Assembly (NCBI GenBank): GCA_015680685.1
Contig: MNCI01015575.1
Location: forward strand, 107,204-171,203
Direction: 5' to 3'
Length of the DNA: 64,000 bases
From: Gnetum montanum
Taxonomy: Eukaryota; Streptophyta; Gnetopsida; Gnetales; Gnetaceae
The notes under the pieces are model-generated. The model saw only the letters and a program-made list of their open reading frames with translations. It had not been told where the DNA came from and ran no database searches. How positions within the stretch are numbered: position 1 is the stretch's first letter; each line of letters begins with the position of its first letter. The position numbers and the translations under genes are program-made. Positions 58,740 through 64,000 of this stretch are shown here, piece by piece.

Positions 58740-59270
58740 AATAATATTTAATGTAGAGTGGAAGCTTAATACTAGCACCAACTTGAATCTTTAGGACTTT
58801 AGCCTCACATTGGCTATCACTCTAGGGGCATTTCCTTTTTTGTTCAACAACCTTGGGGCATTCCCTTCCCTTTTGAGAAGAATTGGTCATTTTTGTCTCT
58901 TTGGAAAACCATGGAGCATTTTGTTCTCTTTTAAGAATCATGGTGCATTTCCTCCCCTCTTAATAATTTTTATTCTTCCTTCTCAATGATACAATAGAAA
59001 TTTATTCTTCCTTCTTAAAGTCACAATCAAAGAATATATGCTTCCTGTTTAGAGTCATGATAGAAATATGTGCTTCTTAATTGAAGCAAAGATTAAGAGC
59101 ATGTGCTTCTTACTTAGAGTTACTATTAAGAACATATACTTCCTACTTAAAGTTACCATTAAGAACATGTGTTTCATGCTTGAAGCTATCATCAAGAACA
59201 TATGCTCCTTGCTCAAAGCTATCATCAAGAACATATTCTCCTTGTTCAAAGAATTTATTTCTTTATTTTG
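58740..59270. repeat. minisatellite, 33-bp unit, about six copies
   Basis: The core at 59050-59240 repeats AAGAACATATGCTTCCTACTT-like units every 33 bases. Because the period is a multiple of three, all frames stay open and give repetitive peptides on both strands (for example HMFLMIALSKE on the minus strand). The upstream stretch 58850-59050 holds looser copies of TTCTCTTTTAAGAATCATGG-like sequence. No evidence for a real protein. Confidence 0.7.
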
Positions 59271-59299
59271 TTTGAAATCCACAACATGGACATGAAAAT

Positions 59300-61735
59300 T
59301 GAATTAATATGAGTGTCTAAAGTGCATATTAGAAATAACAATTATAATATTATTAGTTTTAGTTTTATTTGTATTCTCTTTCAGTTTTAGTTTTACCATT
59401 ACAATTTTTTCTTTTTCTAAACCTTGGCATGCCCTTATGACTATAAATATCTAATAACCCTTTTTATTAGAAATCATCCATTTAATTCACTAACATTTGA
59501 AAGATAGAACCAGAGAGGAAGATCCTATTGAATAGGAAAGTAGCCTCATTTAAGCCTACATAACCATTTAAGACCTTTGTAAGTGCTTTCTTTTGAGATA
59601 TCACTCTAGGTTTCATTTGGATTTAACTATTGACCTTAACTTTTCCTAGGATTTATAGCCTATTTAGGATATTTCAACAATGCAAGGGTTATTTCTACAA
59701 TGTTGTCAATCTTGAAGAGAAATTTATTACAATGTTCATCTCGTGGCCATTTGGAATAATCTAGTCATGTGTGAATTAGTTTGCATGGTAATTATTTAGT
59801 GAAATAATTAGAATATCAATATTACCATATTATGTATGCTTATGTATGTATGTATGCTTTTATAATTTGAGCTTAGGATGTAAATATTACCATATTATTA
59901 GTCTTGCACCTCAAATTTCATTCCATTTGGATTTGATTCTCACTTTCCTAAAATTTCGAGATATAAAACTAAGGTTTTTACTATTTTTCACATTTTTAAG
60001 GCTAGAAATAATGTCAAATGCATGCAACCTATAAGTCAAAGTTACTCAACATGATGATATGGTTCTAATGGAAGCTCACTCATCATAGGTTGCGATGCAT
60101 TAGAAATCCCATTTTTACATTAGGTTTTAATGTTTTTAATATGGAAGAAAGATAAAAACCTTTAATTTATTAGTTTTGAAAATTGTAATCATCTAAAATT
60201 CTTAGCCTTTAAAATCTAATCAAATAGCTGCTACATTAATTTGGTGATCAAATATGAGCCTTGAAATATAATATTAGCAGTAACTTAGATCCTTGTTTTT
60301 AGGTAGACTATTCATTGGTGAAGACTTATGAGACATAGAACTCATTAATATTTGACTTTAATTATGTGATTTTATCACATTTTCCCAGCACATAAGGTTC
60401 TATATCTAATTATGTATGATTTGCTAGCATTTGTTTGTTTATTTGAAGCACCTTTGCATTGACTTTTAGTTTTGGTTGGTGGATCTCATACAAAGGAAGT
60501 TGAACAATTTATTTTAAAGAAACCCTAAGACATCACTTCACCCTTCATTATTTGCAATAGTGAAGTCCAATTCATGTTAATCTTTAAATAATGTTGTATG
60601 TAGGGTGAAGAGACTAAAAGACTTTGGTCTTTTCAACCTAGCCAAATTACATAAATCAAGGTGGTATTTAGTTAACCTTGGTACTAATGATAAGAAATAT
60701 TAAATAAGTTCACATTCAACATTTTGATTTTGGATTTTGAATTTGGTAAAATCTTATTATGTACAATGAATATACATCCCAACTTTGGCATATTAAAACT
60801 AAGTGTGGGTGATATTTTAAAAAATTAGAGTTTGGTTGGTGGTGGAATTCTTTTTGGTTTTATTTAATATTATTTATTTGATTTTTTTTTAATAATTAAT
60901 GTTTGTATGTTTTGAATGTTTGGTATTAACTATTTGAATGCAACAATGCCTATGCATGACTATTCAACTACTCTATGCCTAATTCCAAAATCCGTAAGGG
61001 TGTCCTTGTAGTTTATTTTCCCTACATAGTTTTTTTCCCTACTTAGTTTTTAGACCAAGTTTCTCTTTTGTTTTTGCCTCTTAGGTAAAACAAATAATTG
61101 TGATGATGAGATAGATGAAAAATGTTTTTCTTAGAATAGAGATGTATGGATTTTTAGAATTTATTTTAAGTTAATAGTTTGATGTATTTTTCTAAGCTAT
61201 AATGTTCAACTAGAATTTTTATACTATTTAATGTCCTTTGATTGGTAGTATGGACATTTTACGTGCTTGTCTTTTGTGTGAGTCTAATTCTATTTATGAT
61301 TATTTAATTTAGTAGTTTTGGTATTTATTTCTCTTAATATGCCTTATGATGTGTTACTTTAGAGTTCAATACCTTGACACTATTTGATTATATTTTTATC
61401 AACTATTTCACTCTTATTGTATTTTGTGTATTATAATTTTTGGCCTAGAAAATAGGATATTAGATAGTTAGTGCTTAATATTAGGTTTTAGATGCAAGGG
61501 ACTATTAGTATTGTGCATTTATTTTTCTATCTATTATTTATAACTTTTATCCCTACTTTACACCTATTTATAAGGATAACTATTGCTTTTCCCATTACAT
61601 TTCTTTTATCATCCATTGATTTTTAATAAGTTGTATTTTTTTAATAAGTAAACCTTTTTATCCTAAGCTAGTGATTTATTACATTAATAGTAAGGCATTA
61701 TTTTGATATTCAAATAAAGAATGATATTATTCATT
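59300..61735 (+). mobile_element. probable 5' part of a decayed Ty3-gypsy element
   Basis: An LTR-like promoter (CTATAAATAT at 59451-59460 with a T-rich upstream stretch) sits 2.3 kb before the RT remnant at 61740. No gag motif is recognisable, and the LTR boundaries cannot be set because a matching 3' LTR is not seen in the window. 60070-61700 is AT-rich and featureless. Confidence 0.35.
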
Positions 61736-61739
61736 TTCT

Positions 61740-63560
61740 CACTTTTATTGAAGTATTTATCAAGACTAATTTGAAGATTTGTTACTATCAAATTAGAATT
61801 AGACCATGTTATGAATGGAAGACCTCTTTCAAAATACTATATGGTTTTTTTGAGTAGCTTATGATGCCTTCTAGATTGACTAAGACTGCTACTACTTTTA
61901 TGAGATTCATGCATGATGTTTTCAAGGAGTTAATTGGAAAGTGTTTTGTTATTTTCTTTGATGAGATGCTTATGTGTAACTCTAATAAAAAGGATCATGT
62001 TTATCAACTAAAACTTGTTTACCAAAATTTTGATGAGATCCAATTTATGATTAAAACCAGGAAGTATTAGTTCATGATGAAGATGATCCTATATTTAAAA
62101 CATATGATTTCCAAAAATTAAGTGAAGATGAAGGAAACCAAAATAAATGTCATTAGATAATGACCAACTCTAAAGAATGTTAATGAGATACATTCTTTTC
62201 TTCATTTGACTAGCTTCTACAAAAGGTTCATACGAAACTCTAGGAATATTTCATGACTCATGTTTTTCATCTTGAAGAAGAATCAATTCTTTAGGTGAAT
62301 AAAAAATGCAAACAAGTTTTGATTTATTAAAGAAGAAGATTGTAAGTGATTGATGCTTGTAATTCTTGACTTCAAAAATCTTTTCCAAGTGTAAGTGAAT
62401 GTAAGTAGTATTTCAATTAGTGAGGTTTTATCACAAGAAAGTAGACCAATTACTTTCTTTTTAGAGAAGCTTAATGAATCAAGAAAAGTACAATGTGTAT
62501 GAGAAGGATTTTTATGTCATCTCAAAGCCACAAGACATTAGAGATCTTATTTGTTGCTCAAAGAATTCTTGTTGATGATCCATCAAAAATGACTACATTT
62601 TTTGAATTCCCAAAAGAAGTTGAGTGTTAAACACATGAAATAGGTGGAAAATTTGTAAGAGTTCAATTTCATTTTAAAGCATAAGAGTAGGAAGAACAAT
62701 GTAGTAATTGATGCACTATTAAGGATGCATGCTGTGAATTTTAGTACCCCTCAAGGAGAAAGTAGGAGTGCTTTAACTTACTTGTATGTTGACGATTGTA
62801 ATTTTTAGTAGGTTTAGAAGGATTTCTAAAAGCCTTTAATTGGTAGAACTGATCAATGAGGGGATTACCACATTTAAAATGGTATTATCTTTAAGAATAG
62901 AAAAGTGTTATTTTCAAATGTGATTTCAGGTCCAATATTATATGTGAAGGTATGGTATGTCGTATGTGAAAAGACAAACTTCTGGAGCTTATTAGAAGAA
63001 GTTACTATTGGTCAAGTATGTCTATTAAAATCTCCAATGTTGTCAAGGAATTATTGACATGTCATATGTTCAAAGATGGAAAGTGAGTGAAAGGTCATTA
63101 TTTGTCATTGCCTATTCCTAAGTCATAATGAAAGAATGTGTCAATGGATTTTATTAGGAGAATTTCCAGAACCAAAATGGAAATAACTCTATCTTTTTTG
63201 GGGAGGATAGATTTAAAAAATGGCACCTTTCATTCCTTACAAGAAGACATGTAATTCATCTCATGCGGAAAATTTATTCTTTTATTATGTTGTAAAGTTG
63301 CATCTCATTTCGTTAAGCATTGTGAGTAATAAAGATTCAAAATTTACTAATCATTTTTGAAGATTCTTATAGAGGATTTTGGAGACTAAATTGGATTTCT
63401 TTAGTTCTTATCATCCCCAATTTGATGGATACAATGAAGTGGTGAACACATTTTGTTAAAGATTTTAAGATGTCTTTATGATGATTAGCCAAACCATTAG
63501 GAGAATTTGTTATTTCATGTAGAGTTTTCCTACAATAATGCATTTTATTTTAGCATTGGA
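61740..63560 (+). pseudogene. decayed Ty3-gypsy pol: RT to integrase
   Basis: RT: YYQIRIRPCYEWKTSFK (about 61776-61830), then MMPSRLTKTATTFMRFMHDV (61861-61920), the counterpart of the gypsy MPFGLTNAPATFMRLMNDV block, and FFDEMLM in place of YFDDILV. Then a LTSFYKRFIRNSR block (about 62200-62245). Integrase: SYYWSSMSIKISNVVKELLTCHM (about 63000-63065) with one zinc-finger Cys left, MDFIRRISRT (about 63140-63170), and the C-terminal block to 63560. This is a different lineage from the two Athila-like elements. Catalytic Asp residues are partly lost. Confidence 0.8.
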
Positions 63561-63614
63561 AAGAGTTATTTTGAAGTAAACTATGGGTAAAACCTAAGAA
63601 TTAATGTTGGATAA

Positions 63615-63805
63615 TGATGAGAGTAGTTACTCTATTTATTAGAGTGGTTACTCTAGTGGTTACTCTAGCAGCTATTCTAATTATTAGAGTGGTTACTCTA
63701 GTGGTTACTCTAGCAGTTATTCTAATTATTAGAGAGGTTACTCTAGCAATTACTTTATTAGTTATTCTAATTATTAGAGCAATTACTCTAATTATTAGAG
63801 TAGTT
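63615..63805. repeat. minisatellite of TTACTCTA / TTATTAGAGTGG units directly upstream of a TATA box
   Basis: A higher-order unit of about 63 bp (GGTTACTCTAGTGGTTACTC, then TAGCAGTTATTCTAATTATT) occurs about twice and decays into shorter units toward 63800. It produces artificial frames on both strands (63614-63997 and 63864-63601). Confidence 0.7.
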
Positions 63806-64000
63806 TCTCCCAAACCTATAAATACAATGCCCAAGTGCACAATTGGAAGGAAGTCTTTCAGCAATCAAGTAGCAAAAACTCTTGTAGTCTGTTTGAAAGT
63901 TAGAGTATTTTCCAAGTGCCCACTGCAGGAGGTCTACGTGTGGATAGGTCTTTATTCAAGCATTGTGTACCTGACCACACCTTGTGTATGGCAATAAAGA
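63615..64000 (+). mobile_element. Athila-type LTR with U3 minisatellite, cut by window end
   Basis: Starts near TGATGAGAGTAG (63615). Ends of the family pattern are recognisable: CTATAAATACA at 63817-63827, ATTTTCCAAGTGCCCACTGC, TCTTTATTCAAGCATTGTG and AATAAAGA at the last bases, parallel to 49996-50180. Between start and TATA box lies the repeat array described separately. The element it belongs to continues outside the window. Confidence 0.65.

Noticed and set aside
58860-59250. Possible CRISPR-like array (regular repeats)
   Set aside because: Repeats have no unique spacers, and the context is a plant nuclear genome.
59055-59295. Repetitive proteins on both strands
   Set aside because: A 33-bp minisatellite keeps frames open by its period alone.
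63601-63997. 127-aa and 87-aa valine/isoleucine/threonine repeat proteins
   Set aside because: Produced by the U3 minisatellite of an LTR; both strands give equally open frames.

Overview
This is a gene-poor, AT-rich stretch of a large seed-plant nuclear genome. Its long, nested and heavily decayed retrotransposons suggest a conifer or other gymnosperm; that is an inference, and no marker gene fixes the species. There are no bacterial signals, rRNA genes, tRNA genes or CRISPR arrays. One host gene looks alive: a three-exon DUF247-family membrane protein gene on the minus strand (4710-7036). Almost everything else is transposon, transposon debris or the broken second copy of that gene.

Layout. 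1-2625: two Athila-type LTR pieces in opposite orientation with decayed gag between them. 2640-4620: dispersed repeat and 3' flank of the DUF247 gene. 4710-7036: DUF247 gene, with its 5' flank to about 7940. 8936-11688: a repeat, a GC-rich CpG-retaining island with one possible exon, an LTR with a TATA box, and a 597-base gap. 11689-34110: a duplicated, dead DUF247 locus blown apart by three insertions. These are a 5'-truncated LINE (13427-17160, perfect 15-bp target duplication), a complete 13.8-kb Athila/Tat-like element on the minus strand (17705-31516, perfect 5-bp duplication AATGC), and a small 1.9-kb LTR element with a tRNA-iMet primer site (31679-33590). 34110-36970: unexplained, including a purine/ACC-rich block. 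37090-50505: a second Athila-like element on the plus strand, whose 5' end is an inverted LTR-gag palindrome. 51208-58740: a short repeat array split by a 6.1-kb Ty1-copia-like element that has gag but no visible pol (52107-58214). 58860-59250: a 33-bp minisatellite. 59300-63560: decayed Ty3-gypsy pol. 63615-64000: another Athila-type LTR, with a minisatellite in its U3, running off the window.

How the parts work. Both Athila-like elements share one plan: LTR with terminal TGATGA/TCATCA, a primer site matching tRNA-Asp, gag, protease, RT, RNase H, integrase, a roughly 2-kb spacer, then a long extra reading frame ending in coiled coil, a G-rich polypurine tract and the 3' LTR. Every internal frame is closed by stops (mostly TAG) and frameshifts, so neither can move on its own now. 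The intact DUF247 gene keeps its CpG sites, while the dead copy has lost nearly all of them to TpG/CpA. This is what long-term cytosine methylation and deamination would produce.

Assembly caution. Single N characters at 3818, 11688, 28769, 28845 and 50321 sit at duplicated or inverted sequence and look like contig joins rather than biology. A further single N at 17036 follows an 18-G run.
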